Positions 54,985 to 63,803 of a stretch of DNA of 64,000 nt are shown in pieces. A model generated the notes under the pieces. That model had not been told where the DNA came from and ran no database searches. It was given only the letters and a program-made list of their open reading frames with translations. This DNA is from Jiella marina (GTDB lineage Bacteria > Pseudomonadota > Alphaproteobacteria > Rhizobiales > Rhizobiaceae): NCBI RefSeq assembly GCF_024359545.1, contig NZ_JAKQZG010000002.1:124001-188000 (forward strand). Reading direction: 5' to 3'. The position numbers were made by a program, and so were the translations under genes. Each line of letters opens with the position of its first letter. Position 1 is the stretch's first letter.

Positions 54985-56142
54985 TTACTCCGCCGGCGCG
55001 CCTGCCGGGCAAGACGCCCCCTCCAGCAGTTCCAGATCGACCAGCTTGCCCGAGAGCGAGTAGCCGTCGAATTGCAGGAGCTGGTCGCCGGTGACGCCGT
55101 TTTCGAAAAGGGTGTAGGTGCTCTCGAAGACCGGCAGGCCGTCGGCGTCGCTGTCGGTATTGTAGAAGGATTCGCTGACGCGCCAGGCCTTGAGCCCGGA
55201 AAGCTGGTCCGAAAGGCTCAAGCCGGGATTGGCAGCCTCTTCCGCTATCGCCGCATCTGTCGCCGCCCCGTCTTGCTGGTCTGGGCCTGACACGCCCCCG
55301 TCGGCCGAAGCGTCTTCATCTCGCGACGCTCCTTCTTCGGTCGGCAGGCGCTCATCTTGCACGTCGGCCAGGTCATCGGCCGCGCTCGGGTCTGCATCGG
55401 TCGAGGCTTCCGGCTCTGCGCCGGTCTCGAGCTCATTCGGCGTCGCGGGATCGTCGGTCGTCGTGGGCGCCTGGTCTTCATCCGCCGCGGCAGCTTCATT
55501 CCGCATCCCGGACTGCGCATCCCGGCGGGCCTTCGCCGTATCGTCGGCCGCCTGCAGCTCCTGCCTCACCTCTTCATCCGAGAGCGGCGTGATGATGGCC
55601 GTCGTCGTGGTCATCTTCTCGGCTTCGGCGTCGCCGTCGAAGACATGGGCCTGGAAGATGACGTCGCCGCGTTCAGCGGCCGCGATGATCGCGCGGGTGT
55701 GGTCGAGGGGATAGAGCGAGCGGGGGATTTCGACCTCGCGCTCGGTGGGCTGGCTGTAGCGCACGACCGTGGTCTCGCCTTTGGTCTCGGCACGGCCCTT
55801 GATCACATTGTCGGAGATCGTGTCGACGAAGGTCTTGGCGTCGAAATCGAGCGTGCTGCCGTCGAGCGCCTCGCGCATCTTGATCTGCTGGTCGGTGACG
55901 ATCATCTCCTGATCCTGCACGAACCTTGCGACGAAGCGATAGTCGATGTCCTGGGCCTCACAATCGGTGCGCGCCATTTCGATCGCGATTCGACCGTCCA
56001 CCGCCGCCATCGCGTCGCTCGCCTCTTCGAGCGCCAGATCGTAGGCCGCGCGGTGCGGCACGAGCCGGACGCTCTCCTCGGCCAGGACGGGCATTGGAGA
56101 GACGGAGATCGCAAAAAGGACCGCAAACGCTTGTCTTGCCAT
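54985..56142 (-). CDS. eipB: EipB/DUF1849 periplasmic envelope protein with acidic insert
   Basis: A 385-aa protein with signal peptide (MARQAFAVLFAISVSPMPVLA) and a DUF1849 domain: RLVPHRAAYDLALEEAS opens the beta-spiral, and the two conserved Cys (Cys61 in ARTDCEAQDIDYRFV and Cys378 in LLEGASCPAG) would form the family disulfide. EipB proteins maintain cell-envelope integrity in Brucella and relatives. Unlike the ~280-aa family norm, residues ~195-305 are an Asp/Glu/Ala/Thr-rich low-complexity insert. The ATG at 56142 fits the signal peptide. It is divergent from the RidA gene. Confidence 0.85.
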   Translation of the reverse strand: MARQAFAVLFAISVSPMPVLAEESVRLVPHRAAYDLALEEASDAMAAVDGRIAIEMARTDCEAQDIDYRFVARFVQDQEMIVTDQQIKMREALDGSTLDFDAKTFVDTISDNVIKGRAETKGETTVVRYSQPTEREVEIPRSLYPLDHTRAIIAAAERGDVIFQAHVFDGDAEAEKMTTTTAIITPLSDEEVRQELQAADDTAKARRDAQSGMRNEAAAADEDQAPTTTDDPATPNELETGAEPEASTDADPSAADDLADVQDERLPTEEGASRDEDASADGGVSGPDQQDGAATDAAIAEEAANPGLSLSDQLSGLKAWRVSESFYNTDSDADGLPVFESTYTLFENGVTGDQLLQFDGYSLSGKLVDLELLEGASCPAGAPAE

Positions 56143-56287
56143 AAAACCACGATCTTTCGCTGGCTCTGAGGATCGGCTACCGATCGAATCGTCACGGCGC
56201 CCGGCGCCATGCCTCCAGATTTCCTTGAAAAACACGACGGTGCCGTGTCTTACGGTCCTATTCGCCCAGAGAGAGGAACACAACATC

Positions 56288-56755
56288 ATGGCCGACACGA
56301 TCGAAAGCCGTCTTCAAGCCGCCGGCGTCACCCTGCCGGATGCCGCCGCGCCCGCCGCGAACTACGTGCCGACGGTGACCTTCGGCAATATTCTGCAGAC
56401 CTCCGGCCAGCTCCCGCTGGAAAACGGCGCGCTGGCAGTCACCGGCAAGCTCGGCGGAACGGTGAGCCTGGAAGACGGCCAGAAGGCCGCGCGGGTCTGC
56501 GCCGTGAACGTGCTCGCGCAGGCGAAGTCCGCGCTCGGCGGTGATCTCTCCAGGATCGGCCGCCTTCTGAAGCTCACCGTCTTCGTGTCGAGCGATCCGA
56601 GCTTTACCGAGCAGCACAAGGTCGCCAACGGCGCCTCGGATTTCCTGGTCGAGATTCTCGGCGACAAGGGCCGCCACGCCCGTTCGGCGGTCGGCGTGCC
56701 GGCGCTGCCGATGGATGCGGCGGTGGAAATCGAGGCGATGTTCGAGATCGTCTGA
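56288..56755 (+). CDS. RidA/YjgF family protein
   Basis: A 155-aa protein of the Rid family: YVPTVTFGNILQTSGQLPLE, the middle LLKLTVFVSSDPSFTEQHKV, and a C-terminus HARSAVGVPALPMDAAVEIE that corresponds to the imine-binding Arg region of Rid proteins. It is longer than classic RidA (~130 aa), typical of the YjgF subgroup. Some members hydrolyse reactive imines. GAGAGGA lies upstream of the ATG at 56288. The GDPD gene begins 5 nt later. Confidence 0.88.
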   Translation: MADTIESRLQAAGVTLPDAAAPAANYVPTVTFGNILQTSGQLPLENGALAVTGKLGGTVSLEDGQKAARVCAVNVLAQAKSALGGDLSRIGRLLKLTVFVSSDPSFTEQHKVANGASDFLVEILGDKGRHARSAVGVPALPMDAAVEIEAMFEIV

Positions 56756-56759
56756 CGTG

Positions 56760-57494
56760 ATGCGGGCTTACGACGGGCCGTTCCGCTGGCTGGTGGAACG
56801 GCCGATTGCCCATCGCGGGCTGCATGACGGCAACCGTACGATCCCGGAGAATTCGATCTCCGCGGCCCTCGCCGCGATCGCCGCCGGCTATGCCATCGAA
56901 TGCGACGTACAGATGTCGGCGGACGGCACACCGCACGTCTTCCACGACGCCAATGTCAACCGCATGACCGGCCGGCATGCCGCCTTTGCCGGGCTCGACG
57001 ACCGCGCGATCGCGGAACTGCGGCTCGGCCCGACCACGGCGACGATCCCGACCCTGTCGCATTTCCTGTCGATCGTGCATGGCCAGGTGCCGGTCGTGGT
57101 CGAGTTGAAGGGCGGAGACCGGGCCGGAGATCCAGGCTATTTCTCGCGCATCAAGCCGCTGATCGACGCCTATCGCGGCCATCTCGCCCTCATGTCCTTC
57201 GATCACTGGGTGATCGACCAGATGCTGGAAGACCGGCCCGTCGGTCGGCCGATTGGCCTGACGGCCGACGGCAGCCGCGCCGGAGTCCTTGCCACTCACC
57301 GCGCCGTCTTCGAGCGCGGCTGCGACTTCGTCTCCTACGACGTGCACGATCTGCCCAACAGCTTCGTCGACTGGGTACGCCGCGAACGCAGTGCGCCCGC
57401 CCTGTCGTGGACGGTACGCAACGAGAGCGAACTCGTCGTCAGCGCGCGTCACGTGGACCAGATCACCTTCGAGGACTTCGCGCCGCAGCATTAG
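56760..57494 (+). CDS. Glycerophosphodiester phosphodiesterase
   Basis: A 244-aa TIM-barrel GDPD that releases glycerol-3-phosphate from glycerophosphodiesters. Catalytic residues visible are His18 (PIAHRGLHDG), Glu30 (TIPENS), Glu47 and Asp49 (AIECDVQMSADG) and His62 (VFHDAN). No signal peptide, so it is cytoplasmic. The ATG at 56760 lies 4 nt after the RidA stop, indicating an operon. Confidence 0.93.
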   Translation: MRAYDGPFRWLVERPIAHRGLHDGNRTIPENSISAALAAIAAGYAIECDVQMSADGTPHVFHDANVNRMTGRHAAFAGLDDRAIAELRLGPTTATIPTLSHFLSIVHGQVPVVVELKGGDRAGDPGYFSRIKPLIDAYRGHLALMSFDHWVIDQMLEDRPVGRPIGLTADGSRAGVLATHRAVFERGCDFVSYDVHDLPNSFVDWVRRERSAPALSWTVRNESELVVSARHVDQITFEDFAPQH

Positions 57495-57533
57495 GCGCTT
57501 GCGCCCGGGCGCAAAGGGCTTACCTCTAGCCCC

Positions 57534-58736
57534 ATGAGCCAGTCATCCGAAGCCGGCCAGTCGGCCCTGTCCATTCGCGTCGTCGACCAGGTGGCGGCGG
57601 TGGATGCCGGCGTCTGGGACGCGCTCGCCTCGACCGTGCCGCCAAAGTCCGAGGCTTCCGCGAGCCCCGCCAATCCCTTTCTCTCCCACGCCTTCCTCAA
57701 GTCGCTGGAGGATTCCGGCTGCGTCGGCAAGCGCGCCGGCTGGCTGCCGCAGCATCTGGTGCTCGAAGATGCGGGCGGGACGCCGATCGCCATCGCGCCC
57801 GCTTATCTGAAATCCCACAGCCAGGGCGAATACGTCTTCGACTATGGCTGGGCCGACGCTTTCGAGCGCGCCGGCGGGCAGTATTATCCCAAACTCCAGA
57901 TGTCGGTGCCCTTCACGCCCGTCACCGGCCCGCGCTTCCTGGTCGGCCATGGCGAGGATGCCGACCGCCGCCGCCGGGCGCTCGCCTCGGGCGCCAGGGC
58001 CTATGTCGCCCAGACCGGCATCTCTTCGGCCCACGCCACGTTCTTGCGGCCGGAAGACCTCCATGTGGTGGAAGAAGCGGACTGGCTGCACCGCATCGAC
58101 CAGCAGTTCCACTTCTACAATCGCGGCTATGACAGCTACGACGGCTTCCTGGAGACCCTGTCGTCGCGCAAGCGCAAGAATCTGCGCAAGGAACGGCGCG
58201 ACGCACTGGCGAACGACATCACCGTCGAATGGCTGACCGGCTCAGACCTGACCGAATCTGCCTGGGACGCCTTCTTCACCTTCTACATGGACACCGGCGA
58301 GCGCAAATGGGGCCGGCCCTATCTCAACCGGCGCTTCTTCTCGCTGATCAGCGAGCGCATGGCCGACCGCATCCTGCTGGTCATGGCGAAGCGCGAGGGC
58401 CGCTACATCGCCGGTGCACTGAATTTCCTCGGCGCGAACGCGATCTATGGCCGCAACTGGGGCTGCATCGAGGACCACCCCTTCCTGCATTTCGAGATCT
58501 GCTATCACCAGGCGATCGACTATGCGATCGCCCACGGGCTCGGCGTCGTCGAGGCCGGCGCGCAGGGACAACACAAACTCGCCCGCGGCTACGAGCCGGT
58601 GACGACCCACTCGGCGCATTTCATCGCCCATCCCGGCCTTCGCGCCGCAATCGAGGACTATCTCGAAGCCGAACGCGACGAGGTGGAGCGCGTCGGCGAG
58701 GTGCTCGGCGAGCACACGCCGTTCAAGCGGGGATAG
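57534..58736 (+). CDS. FemAB/DUF482 family (GNAT-fold) acyltransferase
   Basis: A 400-aa protein of the DUF482 group. NPFLSHAFLKSLEDSGCVGK, AIAPAYLKSHSQGEYVFDYG, YYPKLQMSVPFTPVTGPRFL and LSSRKRKNLRKERRDAL are its conserved blocks. The fold is that of FemAB-type aminoacyltransferases, but the substrate is unknown. It lies 39 nt after the GDPD gene on the same strand. Confidence 0.88.
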   Translation: MSQSSEAGQSALSIRVVDQVAAVDAGVWDALASTVPPKSEASASPANPFLSHAFLKSLEDSGCVGKRAGWLPQHLVLEDAGGTPIAIAPAYLKSHSQGEYVFDYGWADAFERAGGQYYPKLQMSVPFTPVTGPRFLVGHGEDADRRRRALASGARAYVAQTGISSAHATFLRPEDLHVVEEADWLHRIDQQFHFYNRGYDSYDGFLETLSSRKRKNLRKERRDALANDITVEWLTGSDLTESAWDAFFTFYMDTGERKWGRPYLNRRFFSLISERMADRILLVMAKREGRYIAGALNFLGANAIYGRNWGCIEDHPFLHFEICYHQAIDYAIAHGLGVVEAGAQGQHKLARGYEPVTTHSAHFIAHPGLRAAIEDYLEAERDEVERVGEVLGEHTPFKRG

Positions 58737-58865
58737 CACTTCAGGTCGACGCCCCTCATCGGGGTGCGAAAAGGCCCATTATTCCCACCAAGCGCCGCAA
58801 AGCATGGACTTGGCGTCGCCCTTGCCTACCCTGTCGACGCGACAGGACAATGGAGACAGATCACC

Positions 58866-59306
58866 ATGAGCGCCGCAACGCCCGCCTATGACGACGGCAA
58901 TATCTTCGCCAAGATCCTCCGGGGCGAGATTCCCAGCGATCGCCTGATCGACGACGAGGTGGCGATCGCGATTATGGACATCATGCCGGAGTCCAAGGGC
59001 CATTGCCTGTTGATCCCGAAGACCGCCTCACGCAATCTTCTCGACGCCTCCGACGAGACGCTGGCCAGGGTCATGCCTGTCGTCGCGAAGCTGGCGCGGG
59101 CGGCGAAGGCCGCGTTTTCCGCCGATGGTGTAAGAGTTGCGCAGTTCAACGAGGAAGCTGGCGGGCAGACGGTCTTTCATCTGCATTTCCATATCGTCCC
59201 CGTCTATGAGGGTGTGCCGTTGAAGCGCCATGCCATGGGCGAGGTGCCGGCCGAGACACTGAAAGAACACGCCGAAGCGATCCGCGCGGAACTCGCCAAA
59301 CTCTGA
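58866..59306 (+). CDS. HIT family nucleotide-binding hydrolase
   Basis: A 146-aa histidine-triad protein. The catalytic triad is His105/His107/His109 in VFHLHFHIVPVY; the N-terminal NIFAKILRGEIPSDRLIDDE is typical of the Hint branch, which hydrolyses purine nucleoside phosphoramidates. GGAGA precedes the ATG at 58866. A terminator follows. Confidence 0.93.
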   Translation: MSAATPAYDDGNIFAKILRGEIPSDRLIDDEVAIAIMDIMPESKGHCLLIPKTASRNLLDASDETLARVMPVVAKLARAAKAAFSADGVRVAQFNEEAGGQTVFHLHFHIVPVYEGVPLKRHAMGEVPAETLKEHAEAIRAELAKL

Positions 59307-59346
59307 CGGGCTGCGCCCGCAAAACCGATCATCGTCGATCCCCTGG

Positions 59347-59379
59347 CGCCCGTTTTCCCTTCTGGGAGGCGGGCGTTTT
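59347..59379 (+). terminator. Rho-independent terminator of the HIT gene
   Basis: Stem formed by CGCCCG and CCC (59347-59359) with GGG and CGGGCG (59364-59375), interrupted by a small internal loop, followed by TTTT. It is 40 nt after the HIT stop and before the MarR operator. Confidence 0.75.
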
Positions 59380-59442
59380 GACGTGTGGAAACAGGATTCG
59401 CTGCCCTCTTCACCGAAATTAAATGCTGCAGTGATCATCTGC

Positions 59443-59474
59443 TTGCCGATCATAAGCTTGTTTATTATATGCAA
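59443..59474. promoter_or_regulatory. Putative MarR operator overlapping the marR start
   Basis: Imperfect inverted repeat TTGCCGATCATAA / TTATTATATGCAA (10 of 13 paired) with a 6-bp spacer. It covers a -10-like TATTAT (59463-59468) and the first possible ATG (59469). MarR proteins usually bind such AT-rich repeats at their own promoter. Confidence 0.55.
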
Positions 59475-60023
59475 GCCATGACGAACGAGCCTGCTACGCC
59501 CTACACCCCCAGCCTCGGCTTTCTGCTGATCGATGCCGCGCGTTTGATGCGCCGCCGCTTCGAGCAGGAAAGCCGTGATCTGCCGATGACATCCGCGCAG
59601 TCGCAGATCATCGCGCGGCTTTCCCGCAACGAAGGAATCCGCCAGGCGGGCCTCGCTGCGCTTCTCGACATCGAGCCGATGACGCTCTGCCGGCACATTG
59701 ACCGGATGGTGGCGGCCGATCTGGTGGAGCGGCGCCAGGACCCGAAGGATCGGCGTGCCCGGCAATTGTTCACGACCGAAACGGCCCGTGCCCTGCTGGA
59801 CCCCATGCGAAAGCGCGCCGCGGTGGTCTTCGAGGAAGCGCAGAGGGGCCTCTCCGAAGAAGAACGGCAGGCGCTGATGGCGTGTCTGGAAACGCTCGTC
59901 CGCAACTTGTCCGACTCGGACGCCGGAGAGCCGCCACCCGGTGCCACGTCCAAGGCTCGTTTCAAGAATTCCGGCAAAGCCGAACGCCATACGATGGCGG
60001 CAGAGAAAGAGACCATCCGATGA
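59469..60023 (+). CDS. MarR family transcriptional regulator
   Basis: A 184-aa winged-helix regulator. LGFLLIDAARLMRRRFEQES is the N-terminal helix and the recognition region is QAGLAALLDIEPMTLCRHID, with wing RRQDPKDRRARQLFTTETAR. The C-terminus has a ~30-residue tail. Start is uncertain: ATG at 59469 or 59478, neither with a good Shine-Dalgarno, and the promoter-like TATTAT lies so close that translation may be nearly leaderless. Its stop overlaps the emrA-like start (ATGA), so it probably represses the downstream pump. Confidence 0.88.
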   Translation: MQAMTNEPATPYTPSLGFLLIDAARLMRRRFEQESRDLPMTSAQSQIIARLSRNEGIRQAGLAALLDIEPMTLCRHIDRMVAADLVERRQDPKDRRARQLFTTETARALLDPMRKRAAVVFEEAQRGLSEEERQALMACLETLVRNLSDSDAGEPPPGATSKARFKNSGKAERHTMAAEKETIR

Positions 60024-61354
60024 ACGCCCAACCCGACAAGAAGAGCCACGCCGAAGCCGAGCCGGCGGAGGAGACCGGACCGAGCGTCGACCCTGCGGCG
60101 CAGGACACAAAACCCCTCTCCGCCGACGCGACCGAGACCGGCGCTCCGCCTGCGAAGAAGAAGCGCAAGAGCGGCATTCGCAAGCTTCTGATCTTCGGCC
60201 TTCCTCTCGCGATGGCGGTCGGCGGGGCCTATTTCTGGGTCACCGGCGGCCGCTACATCGAGACCGAGGACGCTTATGTCCAGCAGGATCGCGTGACGGT
60301 CATGCCCCAGGTGAGCGGCCAGATCGCCAGCGTGGCGGTCGAGGAAAACGGACCAGTCAAGGCCGGTGATGTGCTCTTCACCATCGATGACAGCGTCTAT
60401 CGCAACGCCGTGGAGCAGGCGCAGGCCAATCTCGAAAGCGCGCGCCTGACGGTCGAGAAGCTGAAGGCCGCCTTTGGCCAGGCCGTCGCCGACCGGCAGA
60501 CGGCGGCGGATTCCGTCGAGACGGCGCGGACCACCTTCGAGCGTCAGCAGTCGCTGGTGAAGAGCCGGGTCGCCTCGCAGAGCGCGCTCGACGACGCCCG
60601 CCTCGCCTTGCAGAAGGCGCAGGGGCAGCTTTCGAGCGCCGACCAGGCGGTGCTTTCCGCCAAGGCGGCGCTGGCCGGCGATCCCGACATCGCGACCGAC
60701 CGCCATCCGATCGTCCTGCAGGCTCTGGCCGACGTTCATGCCGCCGAACTCGATCTCGAACACACGGTGGTGCGTGCCTCCGAACCCGGCATCGCCAGCC
60801 AGACCGCCAGGCTCCAGGTCGGGCAGTATGTGACGCCCGCGACCGCAGTGATGACGGTGGTCGAAAGCGGCCAGAGCTGGGTCGAGGCGAACTACAAGGA
60901 AACCGAACTCACCCACATGCAGCCGGGTCAGAGCGTCGAAGTGGGTTTCGACGCCTATCCCGACGTCGAGCTGAAAGGCACTGTCGGCTCGATCGGGGCC
61001 GGCACCGGCTCGGAATTCGCGCTGCTTCCGGCGCAGAACGCCACCGGCAACTGGGTCAAGGTCGTTCAGCGCGTGCCCGTGCGCATTCATCTCGATCAGG
61101 GCAGCGAGATGCCGGCCCTTCGCGCGGGCATGAGCGCCAGCGTCACGGTCGACACCCACCACGTCCGGGGCGTGCCGCAGTTTCTTCAGCCTGTCGTCGC
61201 CTCGCTCGGCCTGAATGACTGGTTGAAAGGCAACACCGCGGTCGCTGCGACGATCGACGACCAGAACACGCTTGCCAAGACCGCCCTCGCCAAGGGCGAT
61301 GCTCCGGCCGCCGCGGACAAGGGAGAGGCCGCCGCCGCGACCTTTGAGCAATGA
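60020..61354 (+). CDS. EmrA/HlyD-type membrane fusion protein
   Basis: A 444-aa periplasmic adaptor of an EmrAB-type tripartite pump. It has a charged cytoplasmic N-terminus, one transmembrane helix (LLIFGLPLAMAVGGAYFWVT near residues 55-74), the segment ETEDAYVQQDRVTVMPQVSG starting the lipoyl half, a coiled-coil hairpin (~130-230), and NYKETELTHMQPGQSVEVGF in the returning half. An Ala/Glu/Lys tail ends the protein. ATGA overlaps join it to marR and the permease. Confidence 0.92.
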   Translation: MNAQPDKKSHAEAEPAEETGPSVDPAAQDTKPLSADATETGAPPAKKKRKSGIRKLLIFGLPLAMAVGGAYFWVTGGRYIETEDAYVQQDRVTVMPQVSGQIASVAVEENGPVKAGDVLFTIDDSVYRNAVEQAQANLESARLTVEKLKAAFGQAVADRQTAADSVETARTTFERQQSLVKSRVASQSALDDARLALQKAQGQLSSADQAVLSAKAALAGDPDIATDRHPIVLQALADVHAAELDLEHTVVRASEPGIASQTARLQVGQYVTPATAVMTVVESGQSWVEANYKETELTHMQPGQSVEVGFDAYPDVELKGTVGSIGAGTGSEFALLPAQNATGNWVKVVQRVPVRIHLDQGSEMPALRAGMSASVTVDTHHVRGVPQFLQPVVASLGLNDWLKGNTAVAATIDDQNTLAKTALAKGDAPAAADKGEAAAATFEQ

Positions 61355-62904
61355 GCACCGCCCCGGCCGCAGCCGGCGGTTCCGAAACCAAGCCCGTTCC
61401 CTACAAGGGCCTGATCACCGTCTCGATCATGCTCGCGACGGTGATGCAGGTGCTCGACACCACCATCGCCAATGTCGCCCTGCCCAACATGCAAGGGGCG
61501 CTGGGCGCGACCCAGGACCAGATCACCTGGGTGCTGACCTCCTATATCGTCGCCGCGGCGATCATGACGCCGGTCACCGGCTGGCTGTCGGACCGTTACG
61601 GCCTGCGCGAGGTTTTCATCGCCTCGGCGGCGGGTTTCGTCATCGCCTCAATGGCCTGCGGCATCGCCACGAGCCTCGAGGAGATGATCCTCTTCCGCCT
61701 GTTTCAGGGCCTGTGCGGCGCCGCGCTCGTGCCGCTTTCCCAGACTGTACTCCTGCAGATCAACAGTAAGGAAGAGCATGGCCGCGCCATGGCGATCTGG
61801 GGCGCGGGCATCATGGTCGGCCCGATCGTCGGCCCGACGCTCGGCGGCTGGCTGACCGAGACCTTCGACTGGCGCTACGTCTTCTTTGTCAATCTGCCGA
61901 TCGGCGCATTGGCTCTCGCCGGCATGGTGCTGTTCCTGCCAAGATCCGAGACGCGCCAGCGCGGCTTCGACTTCTTCGGCTTCGCCATGCTCACCCTGTT
62001 CATCGGCGCGCTGCAGATGTTCCTCGATCGCGGCGAGCAGGTGGACTGGTTCGCCTCGCCGGAGATCTGGATTGAGCTCGGCCTCGCGATCACCGGGCTG
62101 TGGGCCTTCACGCTCCACATCACCGGCCGCGACGACGCCTTCATCGATCCGAAGATCTTCACCGACAAGAACCTCGTCATGGCGCTGGTCATGATCTTCG
62201 TCGTCGGCATGATCTTGCTCGCGGGCCTCGCGCTGTTGCCGCCGATGCTGCAGAACATTCTCGGCTATCCGGTGGTGACGACCGGCATGGTGCTCGCTCC
62301 GCGCGGCGTGGGCACGATGATCTCGATGATCGTCGTCGGCCGCCTCGTCGGCAGGGTGGACACGCGCATTCTGATCTTCACCGGCCTCGTGCTGACGGCG
62401 ATCTCGCTCAACATGATGAGCGGATTTTCGATCACCATGGATCAGATGCCGATCATCACGTCGGGCGTCATCCAGGGTCTCGGGCTCGGCCTCGTCTTCG
62501 TGCCGCTCTCGACGCTTGCCTTCGCGACGCTGGAACCCCGTTTCCGTGCCGACGCCGCTTCGCTCTTCAGCCTGTTGCGCAATATCGGCTCGTCGGTCGG
62601 CATCTCGATCGTCTCGGTGGAACTCGCCCACAATCTGGTGATCAACCGTTCCGAACTCGTCTCCGGCCTCAACCCGTTCAACCCGAACTTCTCGAACATG
62701 GCCGGGTCGCTGCCGGTCGATCAGGCGACGCTGATGGCGGTTCTCAATGCGAAGGTGCAGGCCGAGGCGGCGATGATCGCCTATGTCGACGACTTCAAGC
62801 TGATGATGATCATCACGCTCTGCGCGATTCCTCTTCTGGCCTTCATGAAGCCACCGAAGGCTCAAGCAAGCGCCGAGGCCGGTCATGCACCGGCCATGGA
62901 GTGA
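61351..62904 (+). CDS. EmrB/DHA2 family MFS drug transporter
   Basis: A 517-aa major facilitator with 14 predicted helices. Family motifs include VLDTTIANVALPNMQGALGA in helix 1, GWLSDRYGLREVF (motif A) and ARFRADAASLF-type segment (EPRFRADAASLFSLLRNIGS) late in the protein. With the EmrA-like adaptor it should export hydrophobic toxicants; an outer-membrane channel must be supplied elsewhere. It starts inside the emrA stop (ATGA). Confidence 0.94.
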   Translation: MSTAPAAAGGSETKPVPYKGLITVSIMLATVMQVLDTTIANVALPNMQGALGATQDQITWVLTSYIVAAAIMTPVTGWLSDRYGLREVFIASAAGFVIASMACGIATSLEEMILFRLFQGLCGAALVPLSQTVLLQINSKEEHGRAMAIWGAGIMVGPIVGPTLGGWLTETFDWRYVFFVNLPIGALALAGMVLFLPRSETRQRGFDFFGFAMLTLFIGALQMFLDRGEQVDWFASPEIWIELGLAITGLWAFTLHITGRDDAFIDPKIFTDKNLVMALVMIFVVGMILLAGLALLPPMLQNILGYPVVTTGMVLAPRGVGTMISMIVVGRLVGRVDTRILIFTGLVLTAISLNMMSGFSITMDQMPIITSGVIQGLGLGLVFVPLSTLAFATLEPRFRADAASLFSLLRNIGSSVGISIVSVELAHNLVINRSELVSGLNPFNPNFSNMAGSLPVDQATLMAVLNAKVQAEAAMIAYVDDFKLMMIITLCAIPLLAFMKPPKAQASAEAGHAPAME

Positions 62905-62923
62905 CGCCTCTACGCAATGATGA

Positions 62924-63757
62924 TCAAAGCGCTCCAATCGCCGTCCAGAGACCGGCGGCGATGAGGACAGGGCCAAGGAACCTGGCGAAGCGATCCCCGC
63001 GGGGCATCAGCTTTTCAAGAAGGACGACGATGGCAAGGCCGGCGATCCAGTAGACATTCATGATCCCGCCGACGAAGAGGAGTGCCATCAGGCTCCAGCA
63101 GCAGCCGAGGCAGTAGGCGCCGTGCTCCATGCCCATGCGCAGGGCGCCGCCCGGGCCAGGGCGCCAATGTCGCGACAAGAACTCGGCCGGGGCACGGCAA
63201 TGTTCGAGGCAGACGGTCTTGAATGGCGACAATTGATAGATCCCTGCAGCGATCAAAAGACCGGCCGCAAGCCAGACATCGGTCGACCACATCATGGGTT
63301 GCGAAAGAAGGAGCGCCTGCTCTGCCGACCATTGCAATGCGGTCGCCACAACCGAAAAGACGAGCCAGACCGCGAGATAGCCCGCCAGGAACAGGCCCGA
63401 GGGAACGATCCCGGCCGGCATTCGCCCCTTGGACTGGGCATGGCGCGTCACCCGGGCGTGGAGCAGGATCATCGGCGCGGCGCTTGGAGTCATCATGGCG
63501 ATCATCATGATCCACCACATGGCGACCATGATCACCCATGTGAGCCCCGACCACGACATCACCGGCATTGGCATTCCGCCGACGCCCGGTGCAAGCTGCA
63601 GCCGGCTCATCGCCCACAAACTCATCCCGGTGCCTGCTCCCGAATGGAGCCATACCCAGGCGAGCAGCGTGATGGCGACCAGACCGGCAATGACGATCGA
63701 CCGATCGCGTCGCAGAAGAGTCTCGACGAAAGTGCCGGCTTCGCGGGCGGAATTCAT
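62924..63757 (-). CDS. DUF2182 multi-pass membrane protein
   Basis: A 277-aa inner-membrane protein. Met/Trp-rich helices (WVIMVAMWWIMMIAMMTPSA, then APMILLHARV) and the C-terminal LRMGMEHGAYCLGCCWSLMA, containing His and three Cys, are typical of DUF2182, described as predicted metal-binding. The ATG at 63757 gives the family-like N-terminus. It is convergent with the MFS gene and lies 46 nt after the DUF1326 gene on the same strand, a common pairing. Function unknown. Confidence 0.88.
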   Translation of the reverse strand: MNSAREAGTFVETLLRRDRSIVIAGLVAITLLAWVWLHSGAGTGMSLWAMSRLQLAPGVGGMPMPVMSWSGLTWVIMVAMWWIMMIAMMTPSAAPMILLHARVTRHAQSKGRMPAGIVPSGLFLAGYLAVWLVFSVVATALQWSAEQALLLSQPMMWSTDVWLAAGLLIAAGIYQLSPFKTVCLEHCRAPAEFLSRHWRPGPGGALRMGMEHGAYCLGCCWSLMALLFVGGIMNVYWIAGLAIVVLLEKLMPRGDRFARFLGPVLIAAGLWTAIGAL

Positions 63758-63803
63758 CTGACGGTCTCGGAGAATTGGTTTCGATCTCTGGCCGATGTCG
63801 CGG

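Noticed and set aside
54872-55012. Longer (76-aa) version of the leader ORF upstream of the HEPN gene
   Set aside because: Its 5' part overlaps the end of eipB and contains no plausible start with a ribosome binding site; the putative promoter lies inside it.
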